Counted from the first letter of the stretch, positions 21,176 to 31,555 are shown. The stretch is 64,000 nucleotides of DNA from Nitzschia sp. DOCU1 (GCA_951394045.1 OX595993.1:1054001-1118000), one strand, 5' to 3'. A program made the numbers and translations. The notes: generated from the sequence alone by a model not told the origin.

Positions 21176-21790
21176 AGTGGCGTTGACTTTTTCATAGAGA
21201 AACCACCACGGGGCCCATCAACCCATCAGAGAAAATGAGATCCTTTGCAAAGACTTTCTAACTTATTGATCTACTACGACAACTGGTCGACTAGAATTCT
21301 AGAGCAACGGCATCTGTGATGAAAATAAGCATCCGAATTCTGTTGGTCCCGTTAAACTAATGGATTGTTTGCCCTCCAGGGTTGGTTGCGATAATCTTGA
21401 GCGACAAGATTCATTCCAGAACATTACAGCGTGCATCAACTTTAGGATTGCAACTCTAATAGAAATCGAGACCAGACTACAGAAGCAACGTTACAAGGTA
21501 GAGGAGGCCTACTGTAGCATCTCGTGTCGTCCTCTCTTTGTCACCTGCTTTCCTCAGGGGATGGCGCGCTCGCATTTTGCCGCGTCCGCCCGCCGCGTCC
21601 GCGCATCGACGAATTATTGGAGGATTGGATCGTAGTGACGTTTCCCCCCAAACACGCCTCAACAAAACTCCGCCTCATCTCTGTCCCGTCTTGCATCGGA
21701 TGAGTCAAACTTGAAGACCACCGCCTTCAAAACGACCCGGTCGTTTTGGCCATAGCTTCAACCACGAATTCGATTTCTGTTGCCCATAAC
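21176..21790. other. Intergenic region before the DnaJ-type zinc-motif gene
   Basis: No gene is supported here. The last part should be the promoter of the gene starting at 21791. Confidence 0.4.
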
Positions 21791-22278
21791 ATGACAAAAA
21801 TGAACCTTGCATTAACATTCTTGACTCTGCTATTGGTGGCTACGCTGGAGCTGTCCAGTTCGTTTTTGGTGGTGCCAGCGAAGTCCTGTCGAGCACGTTG
21901 TCAGCGCCCGTCTCTCGCCATGTCATCTGATGATGAATCCTCAACACCCGAGACGTCATCCACCGAAGAGCGCGTGGAACCACCCAAGCCGGCGGTCAAG
22001 TGTCCGAATTGCGATTTGTGCGATGGGAGTGGAAGGTGTGTATCGATTACCCCATGGCTCGATTTTTAAATCGTTTATCACGCTAAAAAAGCTTCTTTCG
22101 TCGTCCTTTTTTTAGAATCACAGGAGGGATTGGTGCGGTTCTCGATTGGTGGCCAATTAAAGCGTATCGACCGTGCCCGAACTTCATTGAGCGGGGAGGA
22201 TTCTACCAAAGGAGTGGTCAGGGTTTGGACGAAATTGCTTTCGGACGTGATTCGACATTTGAAGTGGACAAGAAGTGA
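21791..22278 (+). CDS. Small plastid protein with DnaJ-type CXXCXXCXGXG motif, 135 residues
   Basis: Exon 1 is 21791-22035 and exon 2 is 22116-22278, with an 80-bp GT-AG intron splitting an Arg codon. Only the spliced frame makes sense: CPNCDLCDGSGR continues into ITGGIGAVLDWWPIKAYRPC and then into FYQRSGQGLDEIAFGRDSTF. The start ATG begins a signal peptide (MTKMNLALTFLTLLLVATLE) ending at SSSFLVVP, an ASAFAP-like plastid site. A Ser/Thr/Glu linker follows. The cysteine pattern matches half of a DnaJ zinc-finger repeat, as in the BSD2-like plastid proteins that assist Rubisco and photosystem assembly in plants. With only one such repeat plus CPNF, a redox or chaperone role is a guess. No J domain is present. 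Confidence 0.8.
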
Positions 22279-23424
22279 TGTTGTGAGGAATCGGACTTTT
22301 GCATCCGAAAGAGAACTTGAAAGGCATCGCCGGACAACTTTGAGTACATCAACTACTAGGGAGAGCAATCACGACAACACGCATTGGACCTTCTTGTAGA
22401 CTTGACAGTATAGGTCAAAACCCGTTGGAAGACCACCAGGTTTCTACGGCTATCCCAAATGTGTCGACAATAATTATCTCAGTGGCTGACTATGGGTTCA
22501 ATCTGAATCCACGTCTCACCAAGCGTCGATATCGGTCTTCTGTCATTGTTGAAGTGATCCCATGGCAATTCAACGCCTGTAGTGCCTTCGTTGGCGTTTG
22601 GCCAAAGCGAGGAGGTGAGTTTAATTTGCTCGAACCTGCTTTCAATGGCGGCATCGAGGACGGATCGAGCCGAGGCGAGCGAGGAGCCCTGGTTGAACTC
22701 GTACCTTGTACTGTATAGCCGTAACCAAACGCTAATTGAACGTGTGCGAGTGCTTGCTGGCGTACATGATCTTGTTATCGTCATTTTTACGGCGCCCGAT
22801 GCCGGCAAGAAAGGGCCCAAGGAATTCTTGGTAGCAGCGGCAGTTGCTAGTAGGTGTGAGCCACAGAGGAATATAAGTCGATTCCATCGCCTCTGTGTCT
22901 GTAAAGGCCGGCACCAATGATTCCGCCAGGGTGAATCCTCAAGATGAAGCGGCCAAGATGCTGCTGCTGCTGTGACTTACCTCGCGTCGGCCCTAGCAGC
23001 ACCCCAGGTACTAGGATGATGCTACCTGCTGGCGATCTAGTACGATCGAGCGGATTTCTACTAGTTAGTACTGCGTGAAAATTGGCGTTTCCGCCAGCTT
23101 TAAGCTTCTAGCGTACCACCAATAGGCGTCGAGAATCGTAGGAGTACTAGATGAAGAAGTGTGTTTAAGTACTCTAGTAGTGCACCACCCCCAGCAGCAT
23201 ATGGCACCCGTGCCACCAGATTACAGTCAATATTACTACTATCACTGACTGTCCGCGGAGAATTACTAGAGTGCTATGTGAATTGCTGCTGCTGTTCCTG
23301 GCTCCTGGTACTGCTGGCGACCCTCCTCGCACGCACAGCCGCGCCAGCAGCTACTACTACTAAGTAGTAGTACTATCGAACAACCAAGAAGTATAACAAC
23401 ATTCCTCACATCAGATTGGTGCTG
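22279..23424. other. Intergenic region with overlapping open frames and AGTACTA-rich sequence
   Basis: At 22479-22820 three minus-strand readings are partly open and contain protein-like fragments (SLASARSVLDAAIESRFEQI in one frame, AHVQLAFGYGYTVQGTSS in another). This could be a decayed gene or an unresolved spliced exon. From about 23000 to 23400 the sequence is rich in CTAGTAC/TAGTAG-type words. No complete gene can be supported. Confidence 0.35.
23352..23372. terminator. Perfect 9-bp hairpin TACTACTAC-TAA-GTAGTAGTA
   Basis: Nine-base inverted repeats separated by TAA lie about 50 bp past the stop of the minus-strand HA-domain gene. This could mark a 3'-end processing or termination region. 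The hairpin is seen directly; its function is inferred. Confidence 0.35.
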
Positions 23425-26118
23425 CTATCCCCCCGTCGTTGCTGGTGGCGGTGACGGTAATTCCTCCGACAAAGAAAAGAAACCAAGATCCGAGAGCCTT
23501 CTGATTCGATCTTCTGTCAATGTAGACGACCTTCCGGCAACCCACGACCGATACTGTCTTCGTTGCCGCTTGCACCAAGCGAGCAATTGCTTGTTTTCCC
23601 TTGATGAAACTTTACAATTCGCATTCTCGCGATGGAAAGCCTGTAAAGAAATGAAATTATTCTCCCATGCCGCGACATGTTGGTCCCATTGCAAACCAAT
23701 TCCCTCTAGTAGCTCCTGCCGCCTTGATGTCAAGTGTGAATTTTTCCCTTTCACCTTACACTTGTATTGATATCGCTGTCTTTTTATCCACTTTGCGAGA
23801 TTTGAACTGGCGGCATCCCCGAAGGGTACATTACAATGACCATGCTCTGCTCGGTATAAAACCAGCTCACTGTATCGAAGCATCCACTGCTTTTCTTGTT
23901 GCCCCTGGTGACTGCCATCATTGGCAGCACCACCGGTGGACGGCGAGGAAGCGATGACACCGCCCCCAGCACTTTCGCGGTGGTCGTCCTCCCATGACGA
24001 AGCCTCGTCCCCTTCATTATCATCCTCTTCTTCATGTTCTTCTTCGCCCTCATCACTATCTCGCAAGGCGGCATTGTCGTCCTGCGGAAGAGGAGCGTGA
24101 TCAAACCCCGCCCCCCCAAAATTATACGGATTGTTGTTGTTCTTGCTGCTGGCACGTCTGTTGTTTTTGATGTTGGGCCTACTAGTGCTGATAGGTGTGT
24201 TTTTGGTCCTAGCACCACCAGCGACAGCAGCACCACCAGGAGCGAATTTTGGAAGACCGAGAGAAGAAAATTCAATGATTTCTTTTGAAATGGCCATGAG
24301 GGCAGTAGCAGTAGCTGGATCAACGCCTGTTCGTCGGTGCTGCTCGTGGTCGCGGCCTGCTGTAGCTACTTCTTGTTGAGCCTCCGGTGGCTCCTGGTGG
24401 TATCCCGTCTCGTTGGTAGAAGAGTAGTAGTAGTCCTTCTTGCAGTCGTCCTCGTGCGCAGGAGCATCGTTCTTATTCGCACCGCAAGCCACCACCACCA
24501 AAGTACTCTCCGGGCTAGTACCAGCGCTCTGATTTTTAGAAGTATAAGAAGTGACGAAGGTAGAGGGCGACGCATCTTCACTTATAGGTAGTGGCTCAAA
24601 GTAGGTCAGAAATAAATTGTCGTCCCCAGCACGATCGTCACCGTAACCCCGCTTCTTGTGGGCGTCTTGTTCTTGCGTCGGCTGATCATGCTCATCGACC
24701 CCCTTCCTTTTTAATGATAATATAGGCCAAACAGCAGCAGCGACCGCTGGTGCTGGTGGCGCTAATGGCAGCAATACTACCTCCTCCTGGTCCACCGCCT
24801 GTCGGCGACATTCTGCTGCTTGCTGCAGCCCGAAATGAGGTTGTAGCAGTGGTGGATTCGTCGAGAGGGGAAACGAGGATGATAGCAAAGAATAATTGGC
24901 TGTGGTGGCGGGGCCTCCTATTGATGCAACGGAAGAGGAAGACAACGATTGTTGAAATGTCGTCCTCGTGATGGCGGGGAACGGATTTCCTGCTGGCATC
25001 AACAAGCCATGATTCGTCATCTTGTTGCTATCAGTAGAAGGAAGAAGATTGTGGTTAGTAGAAGCCAGCACAGTACCAGACGAGGAGAGCCACTGCTGGC
25101 GGGGCGATGAATTATCTACTACTCCTGCGTCTTGTTGTTGTGGTCGCCAATAAGAAAATGATAACACTGGTGCCACTGCCACTGCTCGTGGTTTTCGTTG
25201 TTCTTGCTCTGCGGCACCAGGCTGTTGCTGCTGGTGGCCCCATGGTTCATGTTGTTCTCCTCCGTCCCCCTCCGCTAGTATAGATGAGCAATCGTCGATA
25301 TCTTCTTCCCCTAAGTGTTGTTGCTGCGCTTCAATATCATCCTCGAAGGAAGAAGAGGACGAGGCCTGTGCTTCTTTCCTTAGGATTCTAATGCCTATTG
25401 AAGTAGAAAGTTCGCCTTCTTCTTGTCGCTCCTGTTTAATATCTTGCCCAGCAAAAGAAGGGGACGCAGCGGCAGACGACAGCAAGAACGCCACCCGCTG
25501 CTGCTCATGGTACTGGTGGAGGGTCTGCTGGTTCTTGGTGCTACTAGTGGGGGGATCCTCCCCACCAGCACAAGAAGAAGAAGAAGAAGAGGGAGGAACG
25601 CCATCCTCGTCCTCGTCGTTCTTTTCTCTCATTGTGGTGCTGGTTCTTGTAAGAATACCACCAGCAGTACTAGCACCAGCACTGCTGCTGCTTGTCGTCC
25701 TTGGTTTTTCTTGATATTCTTGTTGTTGGTGCACCGGTAGGACATGCTGCTGGCTCGTCATAATGTAATCCTGGTGTGGTGAAAACAATCGTTCTTTCTC
25801 TAGTACCACTAGTACTTCTTCTTTCTCCCCCCCCCGCTGCCGCTCCTGCTGATCATCCTCTCCGTCGTGCTGGTAATGGTGTAGTAGGTGGTCGCCCTCA
25901 TAGTAGATTCCAGCAGCAGGAGCCCAACGAGTTCTTGTTGTCGTCACAGCACGCACCGGAGCAGCAGCAAGAGCAGCAGCAGCAGCTGATACTAGCAGTA
26001 TTTCCTCATTCGTTTTCCTTTTGACAATATTTCGGTATTTTCTCCCCTCCATCTGCTCCTCTCCATCGGGGGCCTCCTCTGTGAATCCTTCTTCTTCTGG
26101 TGATTGCTGATGGTCCAT
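23425..26118 (-). CDS. Helicase-associated (HA) domain protein with long low-complexity N-terminus, 897 residues
   Basis: A single exon from ATG 26118. Residues of about 1-735 are low complexity, with Gln, Ser, Glu and Ala runs and no helicase motif. The last 150 residues hold two tandem HA domains (PF03457 type): WMLRYSELVLYRAEHGHCNV ... LAKWIKRQRYQY, and WENNFISLQAFHRENANCKV ... LLAWCKRQRRQYRSW. HA domains are small three-helix DNA- or RNA-binding modules, greatly expanded in diatoms and often, as here, without a helicase. A nuclear nucleic-acid-binding or transcription-factor role is inferred. Confidence 0.85.
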   Translation of the reverse strand: MDHQQSPEEEGFTEEAPDGEEQMEGRKYRNIVKRKTNEEILLVSAAAAALAAAPVRAVTTTRTRWAPAAGIYYEGDHLLHHYQHDGEDDQQERQRGGEKEEVLVVLEKERLFSPHQDYIMTSQQHVLPVHQQQEYQEKPRTTSSSSAGASTAGGILTRTSTTMREKNDEDEDGVPPSSSSSSCAGGEDPPTSSTKNQQTLHQYHEQQRVAFLLSSAAASPSFAGQDIKQERQEEGELSTSIGIRILRKEAQASSSSSFEDDIEAQQQHLGEEDIDDCSSILAEGDGGEQHEPWGHQQQQPGAAEQEQRKPRAVAVAPVLSFSYWRPQQQDAGVVDNSSPRQQWLSSSGTVLASTNHNLLPSTDSNKMTNHGLLMPAGNPFPAITRTTFQQSLSSSSVASIGGPATTANYSLLSSSFPLSTNPPLLQPHFGLQQAAECRRQAVDQEEVVLLPLAPPAPAVAAAVWPILSLKRKGVDEHDQPTQEQDAHKKRGYGDDRAGDDNLFLTYFEPLPISEDASPSTFVTSYTSKNQSAGTSPESTLVVVACGANKNDAPAHEDDCKKDYYYSSTNETGYHQEPPEAQQEVATAGRDHEQHRRTGVDPATATALMAISKEIIEFSSLGLPKFAPGGAAVAGGARTKNTPISTSRPNIKNNRRASSKNNNNPYNFGGAGFDHAPLPQDDNAALRDSDEGEEEHEEEDDNEGDEASSWEDDHRESAGGGVIASSPSTGGAANDGSHQGQQEKQWMLRYSELVLYRAEHGHCNVPFGDAASSNLAKWIKRQRYQYKCKVKGKNSHLTSRRQELLEGIGLQWDQHVAAWENNFISLQAFHRENANCKVSSRENKQLLAWCKRQRRQYRSWVAGRSSTLTEDRIRRLSDLGFFSLSEELPSPPPATTGG

Positions 26119-27591
26119 CCTCGTCGTCCCGGATGTTGTTGCTTGTTGCCGATGTCGTCTCGTGTGGGGAAAATCAATTATGTGAGCTATTATCGCATGC
26201 GCGCACCCGACGTAAGCCCCACCACAAAGGCTTCTGGTCTGCTCTTTCCCCCATAGACCATTACCAGTATGTTGATTGTGGCTCTAAAACAGGGGAATTC
26301 ATGGGACAGCCCGCCCGCCCGCCACCTGTCGCTGCCCACTGTACTGTTCTTCGAGCTAGTAGACGAAAGCCTCGTTCGCCGAGACATCCGGAGGTATCGT
26401 TCGTATTCTTCGGTGCGGGATCACCAGTACGAAAAACTAGTGAACTGTGCACCGTACTGCCCAAAAATGTTTTTTGAGTATTATTGCTTCTCGTCGACGG
26501 CTTTTCGTTAAAGCACGTATTGCGGAATGTAAAGAAATCGTTGTGAATATTCGGAGTTGTACCCTTGGCTTGTGGCGCTTGGTGGGCAACAGAAGATTGT
26601 GAATCAATCATCATCTTGTTTGACTACGTACCGAGGCCCGCCATGCGCTATCCGCAAGCGGGCGGCAACAACGAACAGCCACCAACAAGAAAAACCGAAC
26701 CCGAGTTCTCATCCGCCGGCGGCACTTTTACCCCTCAGCACTCAAGTGGGCTCCTTCTCATTTTTTATTCGACCACTACCGCTCGAAGCGAACTTCTTCG
26801 AATGAATCGAATCTCTTCCTTCCGTTCCGAGGGAGATGTCCTATTATTTTAATCATGTAACCTTTTCGGCTGCAAAGAAGAGTTTCGACGGTTGATAGAA
26901 CTACCGTAGTACGTGACTAGTATTATGTACTGCCTTGCATTTGTCTAACGTCGTCGTGAAGTAGGTGCTGGCAGCGTCGTCGATCGATGGAAAGATAGAC
27001 AACGGTGGTACCACTATGAGAAAGTGATAGTAGTAGTACTACAATATGCTACTGTCCGATGCTTATTTTCCGGGCCAGAGCCTTGTTTTGCCGCAGCAGT
27101 TGCTCGTGAACCCTTGACTTCACACCATGGTGGCGGCACCGACCCACACTCAGGCATTTGCTAGTAGCTACTTCTATGAACACATTTTCTTGCTCCTGTT
27201 ACTTTTCATGCTGCTCTTCTACACACGAGCAGAAGAAACTGCGCGAGCTCGTCATGAACTGCGTCCTATAGTCTCCTCCTCGCTAGTACGACGAGTACTA
27301 TTTCCACAACAAGTCCAATGGCCACGATTAAGGTCCACGACCGAGCATTGTTCATCTTGCTTCTCGAGTTACACGGCGGCGCTACGCAGATGCTTAGCTG
27401 TGGAGCAGTCAAGGCAGCATGCATAGTAGCCAGTATACGGGACAGGCATGGTAGTACCAAGAATGCAAAACTGTAGTAGTTTAGTACTATTATTAAAGCA
27501 GCGAAACAAAGTGCGCGCTATAGTAGAGGTCTTCTTCGAGTAAGTCTTTTGTCTCTCGCAAGAAGTTGATTAGATAGGAGAGACTGCGATG
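26119..27591. other. Intergenic region, 1.5 kb
   Basis: No supported gene. A 99-codon plus-strand frame at 27127-27426 begins with ATG and has a Leu-rich stretch, but the rest is Arg/Ser-rich and not protein-like. Repeated CTAGTAC/AGTACTA words occur around 26900-27040 and 27280-27500. The part next to 26119 should contain the HA-gene promoter. Confidence 0.4.
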
Positions 27592-28854
27592 CTAGTAGTC
27601 CGTAGCCGCTTCACCATCTTCGACGAGCGGAACTCGTGGTGCAAGCATTCGCTGGGCTACTCCATTGACATGCAAAAGGCCCAGCACTGCCACGACGCGC
27701 CCGCCTTGTCCTGCTCGTCGACACGCAGCTTGGATCCCATTAGTTAATATCTCATCGCGTTCGGTCAGGATTACACCGACAGCTGGTAGGGCCAATCCCA
27801 AGTAGCCGGATGCCAGTATGCTTGCGCTCATGAACCAATGTAAAAGTTTTTCGGGCAGCGTAGCGGCATCATAATATGCATCACTGGCGGTGCTGGACAC
27901 ATCTAACCCCGCTAGTGCGGCAATACCGTAGACCAGCGCCCAAAAGAAAAGAGTTGGCGGAATGGTCAATCGTACCAGATCTTGGATAGCTGCAGGGTTT
28001 CGAATCAGTACGGAAGGCAACTGTACTTGCGGCAGAGGATGGTTTGCTCTAGAAGACGTCGAATCAGTATTTTGTTGTTGTTGTTGCCCAACAACGGCCC
28101 GCAACAAAGTCTCATGATACAATTTCCATCGGTCCATACGGTCCGTGCTCAATGCCGTTTCCAATGAGATGCTTGGCAGGCTTCCAACTCTCCGTAATGT
28201 TTCATCGACATCTTGATCGGCTAATATAATGTCACAATTATATTCACGGGCTCGTTGCAACGCCGTCGAGAATTCCAACCCAGGCGTAAAGCCACTCAAT
28301 GCGGTTTGAATTCCCGAGAATCCACCCAAGACGGCAGCCGCCATGCCTGTAGGCAACCCACGCTGACTGATGGTCTTGGAAATCATTTCCAGATACCCCA
28401 CCAGCCACGGCTTTTCCCGTGGTTGGTCGTTGCCGTCTTCATTCTTGAGCAATTCGCGCTGCAAATCTGTAAACCGAGACGCACAAAGTTCTAACGCCAC
28501 AATATTCGTGTCCGCATTCACTACCCGCTCCACATCCTTGGAACTTGATTCCGTTCCATGAAAACATCCCAGCAGAACGACGTGGCACTGCGTTTCTGGA
28601 TCAACAAATTCCACCGTCGGCAGTGGCTTTTGATGACGATTCCTGGATTGTTCACGCGAGTCTGGCTTTTCTTGCTCAGTATTGCGAATCTCATCTGGAG
28701 AAAGCGATACCGCCAATGGTGATGCCGAAACCTTGCGGTGAAGTGGATGCAGGAATGCCGACGTCGAAAGAAGGGAATGGAAGAGGAGAAGAAACGCGAC
28801 GGGGCAGTGCGACCGTCGGACGATGGATCGAGAAAGGAACTTGCTGCTTTTCAT
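27592..28854 (-). CDS. TraB-family protein, plastid-targeted, 420 residues
   Basis: A single exon from ATG 28854. The N-terminus has a signal peptide (VAFLLLFHSLLSTSAF) ending at STSAFLHP, a clear ASAFAP-type plastid-import site. The TraB/PrgY domain follows: HVVLLGCFHGTESSSKDVER with the family Gly-x-His, IVALELCASRF, and REYNCDIILADQDVDETLRR with the conserved Asp/Arg stretch. The C-terminal third has hydrophobic segments (PPTLFFWALVYGIAALAGL; WFMSASILASGYLGLALPA) that suggest membrane anchoring, then VLGLLHVNGVAQRM. The TraB fold resembles EreA/ChaN-like (Tiki) proteins, and enzymatic activity is unproven. The plant and algal versions act in organelles. Confidence 0.85.
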   Translation of the reverse strand: MKSSKFLSRSIVRRSHCPVAFLLLFHSLLSTSAFLHPLHRKVSASPLAVSLSPDEIRNTEQEKPDSREQSRNRHQKPLPTVEFVDPETQCHVVLLGCFHGTESSSKDVERVVNADTNIVALELCASRFTDLQRELLKNEDGNDQPREKPWLVGYLEMISKTISQRGLPTGMAAAVLGGFSGIQTALSGFTPGLEFSTALQRAREYNCDIILADQDVDETLRRVGSLPSISLETALSTDRMDRWKLYHETLLRAVVGQQQQQNTDSTSSRANHPLPQVQLPSVLIRNPAAIQDLVRLTIPPTLFFWALVYGIAALAGLDVSSTASDAYYDAATLPEKLLHWFMSASILASGYLGLALPAVGVILTERDEILTNGIQAACRRAGQGGRVVAVLGLLHVNGVAQRMLAPRVPLVEDGEAATDY

Positions 28855-30175
28855 GATTGTCTGTTTGGAGTAGCAAGAGTTGGGTCAAAGATTTCGTTGT
28901 TGACTTCGTACGACGAAAAGGGGCCAAAGCTTGACACCAATGCCGATGTTCTGGGCGTCGCGTTCGAACAGGTTTCCGTGATTGAGTCAACAGATTTTCT
29001 GTTTGTGTGGCACAAAAAGAAGAGGATTTGGCGCCACGCCGAGATCCGAGTGCGCCCGAGCTTCAAGGATGGACATGCGCGCTATGCGCGAAAAGGGGGA
29101 TTTGGGTCGAATTGATCAATTTTCACGCTCGAATGAATCAATCGAATCGAATCATCAACCAGTCATATTAGTCGCATATGGTCAAATTAGTCGCCTATCC
29201 TGGTTAAGAATTATTGAAACGGGTGACGGAACGTCGGAAAGCTGCAATCACGGGAAGTAAGATGGTTCTCGGTTCACTACCGGTAGTAGCGAGCAGACGA
29301 GCAAAACCATTTCTCCCTTGCGTCCGTCAGACCGTCTTCGTCGCTGTTGTGGCATATCTAAAGATATGCCCGATGAAAGTTGTACGAGAACGCATGTAGA
29401 CCATAACAATTGCCCAAGTTTCACTGTTCAACTGCAAATATATGCCTCGGATCAGAAACAAAAATATCATGATTAAACCACTCAAGGAACTCTATCTCCG
29501 ATGATGGATCCGAACTTTGGAGGCTTGTTTCCTATTATTTATTTATTAAAAGTGTCACGCGAGCCGCTTCGTTTCCTGCGATAGTTCCAACACATCAGTC
29601 GTTTTCTTGCTTCCTTTCTGCGCCATGTTCCGCGCCCAATAAGTGTGGGTATTCTTATGCCATCCCTTCACCTGCTTTTTCCGTCTAGTAGACTTCCTAC
29701 ACATTTTCTAGTAGGATAAAGCGTTCGGCGTTGCGACAAAGGAAAATAGTGCCTCCGTTCGTTAGGATTCTTGGGATAGAACCTGAATCCCATGAACTGT
29801 GGTGCCGATAGTGTGTTCTGATTTATCCGACATCCGAAGCCTGGATGAAGGTTGCCCCCCACGGCCGCGCCTTTTCAAACTAATCCAACAATCAACAACT
29901 CACCGCCGTAATAGGTAGTGAAAGCGAAAACGCCCCGCCGTGCTCTCGTGGAAAGGATAATGCAAAGACAGCCTCATAATTCTTTTACGGCCCAACACAT
30001 CATATTCAACGACCCAGGTATCTAGAATTTCTACCCCAAGAACAACACAATTACGTAGTTTATCATCATTCGAGACACCAACTGAAGCGCTGCAAAGGAC
30101 TACAGTGAAATCAAGAATATTTGGAATTCAGAAAAGATTGCGTCCATTTACTCCGACGAATAAAAGTGAGCAGCA
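28855..30175. other. Intergenic region, 1.3 kb
   Basis: It lies between the divergent TraB-like gene and the first U-box gene. Open frames near 28855-29260 have no ATG or no domain-like content. No RNA gene is seen. Both flanking promoters should lie here. Confidence 0.4.
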
Positions 30176-30805
30176 ATGATGAACGAGGAAATTTCAGTTC
30201 CCGAAGAGTACATCTGCCCAATCTCGCTTTCTGTGATGAAAGATCCTGTTATGAGCAAGGATGGGAGGAACTTTGAAAAGCGTGCTATTCTGGATTGGCT
30301 TAACCGGGGGAACGTCAACTGCCCCCTTACCCGTCAACCTTTGAAACCTTCACTGCTGGTTCCTAACGCCAACTTGAAAATGAGTATTGAGCGATGGCGA
30401 AAGGCGAATGGGGTTCCTGACTTTGAGGACGACGAAGAATGCAGCTCGTCTAGCGAGAGCGATCATGGTTTCGTCGGGCTGTTGCAAATGGACATGGAAT
30501 TTCCAGAGGTTCCGCCAGTTGACGACGAAGATGATCTCCCATCGTCCCAGCGGGGACCCAGAACTAGTGCTCTCGACGACGACTTGAAGGATCTTTTGGA
30601 TTTGTACAACGAAGTCTTGGAATTGACTTCCATGCCATTTGATGCAATGCCACCGGCGCGAGAGCCACAGCGGGTGCCAGTGAGTCGGTTTCCCGCCCCA
30701 ACTCAGGAGGAAGCGGACACTGTTCTTGGCGCTATTGTAGCTCGGACGGCACGACGAAACTGGAGACCCAAGCTTTTCCCGAAGAAGGTGTCCAAATCTA
30801 CGTAA
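30176..30805 (+). CDS. U-box E3 ubiquitin ligase-like protein 1, 209 residues
   Basis: A single exon. The U-box (about residues 9-78) reads EYICPISLSVMKDPVMSKDG, then NFEKRAILDWLNRG, NCPLTRQPLKPSLLVPNANL and IERWRKANG. It keeps the hydrophobic core and CPI/DPV motifs that contact E2 enzymes without zinc. The rest is acidic and Ser/Asp-rich, with a basic end (RTARRNWRPKLFPKK). No ARM or TPR substrate-binding repeats are present. U-box proteins transfer ubiquitin from E2 to substrates; substrates here are unknown. It is the first of three U-box genes within 5.3 kb. Confidence 0.9.
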   Translation: MMNEEISVPEEYICPISLSVMKDPVMSKDGRNFEKRAILDWLNRGNVNCPLTRQPLKPSLLVPNANLKMSIERWRKANGVPDFEDDEECSSSSESDHGFVGLLQMDMEFPEVPPVDDEDDLPSSQRGPRTSALDDDLKDLLDLYNEVLELTSMPFDAMPPAREPQRVPVSRFPAPTQEEADTVLGAIVARTARRNWRPKLFPKKVSKST

Positions 30806-31125
30806 CGATGGTTATTACGTTGTCACGGGAACACGGCGCACAGAGTTTGAACATAGTGCGAGAGTAATTTTTCAGGATCATTTCTCAGAATTCCTTTGCC
30901 TTATTCTATGAATGGTATATCAGACATGGATTCTTCCAGGTCTATTGGCTGAGTGGATGCCCCAGAGGTTTCCGAATCGACGTAACGATGTTTGCATTGT
31001 CGTGATAACACGGCGCACAGAGTTTGCACATAACGCGAAAGAACTACATTTGCATTATTCTATGCATATTATGTACATCAAACATGCAACCTTCCAGGTT
31101 TACTGGTTAAATGAATGCCCCATGG
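30791..31125. repeat. Tandem direct repeat, two units of about 155-180 bp
   Basis: Unit 1 (30791-30970) and unit 2 (30971 to about 31125) share blocks CGTAACGATG, ACACGGCGCACAGAGTTTG, TTATTCTATG, CTTCCAGGT and GAATGCCCCA-like ends, with mismatches and small gaps. Unit 1 starts in the last codons of U-box gene 1. Unit 2 ends in the last codons of the convergent gene at 31100. Unit 1 also keeps a copy of those codons read on the minus strand (LGHPLSQ-stop against MGHSFNQ-stop). Confidence 0.8.
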
Positions 31126-31555
31126 ATTCTTTCTCGGCGCTCAGTAGATTTTCCTTCATGTTGTTGATGTTCTTGATGATTGTGGACTGCTGAAGCCCCA
31201 CTTCCTCGAACAAAATTTGCATTTGTGGCGAGCTTAATGATGGAACTAAATGGTCTGCTTGTTCACGGAACAGCCTTCGTTGTCGTTCTTGTGTAACTTT
31301 CAAATCATCCAAAACTTTCTCGATCGCATTGATGGAACGCAACAGGTCTTCCCTGTGGACTGGGTCCAGGCCGTGTACCAATGGCACTGTTGGCTCGAAC
31401 TGTCGACGAGGCAAAGTTGAAAATGGGCATCGCTTGACGGCTTGAACAATTGCACCACGATGGATATGTCGGGCAATAATGAACGGACTAGTGGATAAGA
31501 ACCGTGGAGTGGCGGTGCACGCCATTTGGATCAACTTGACTTGTGGCGTTGTCAT
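31100..31555 (-). CDS. Hypothetical protein, probably mitochondrial, 151 residues
   Basis: A single exon from ATG 31555. The first 50 residues are Arg/Ser/Thr-rich without acids (MACTATPRFLSTSPFIIARH, VKRCPFSTLPRRQFEP), typical of a mitochondrial presequence. The rest is helical and amphipathic: HREDLLRSINAIEKVLDDLK, RQRRLFREQADHL, and QSTIIKNINNMKENL near the end. No known domain is recognised. It is convergent with U-box gene 1 and its last codons lie in the tandem repeat. Confidence 0.7.
   Translation of the reverse strand: MTTPQVKLIQMACTATPRFLSTSPFIIARHIHRGAIVQAVKRCPFSTLPRRQFEPTVPLVHGLDPVHREDLLRSINAIEKVLDDLKVTQERQRRLFREQADHLVPSLSSPQMQILFEEVGLQQSTIIKNINNMKENLLSAEKESMGHSFNQ

Noticed and set aside
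27127..27426. Plus-strand 99-codon frame with a Leu-rich stretch
   Set aside because: No conserved-looking sequence outside the hydrophobic run and no supporting context.
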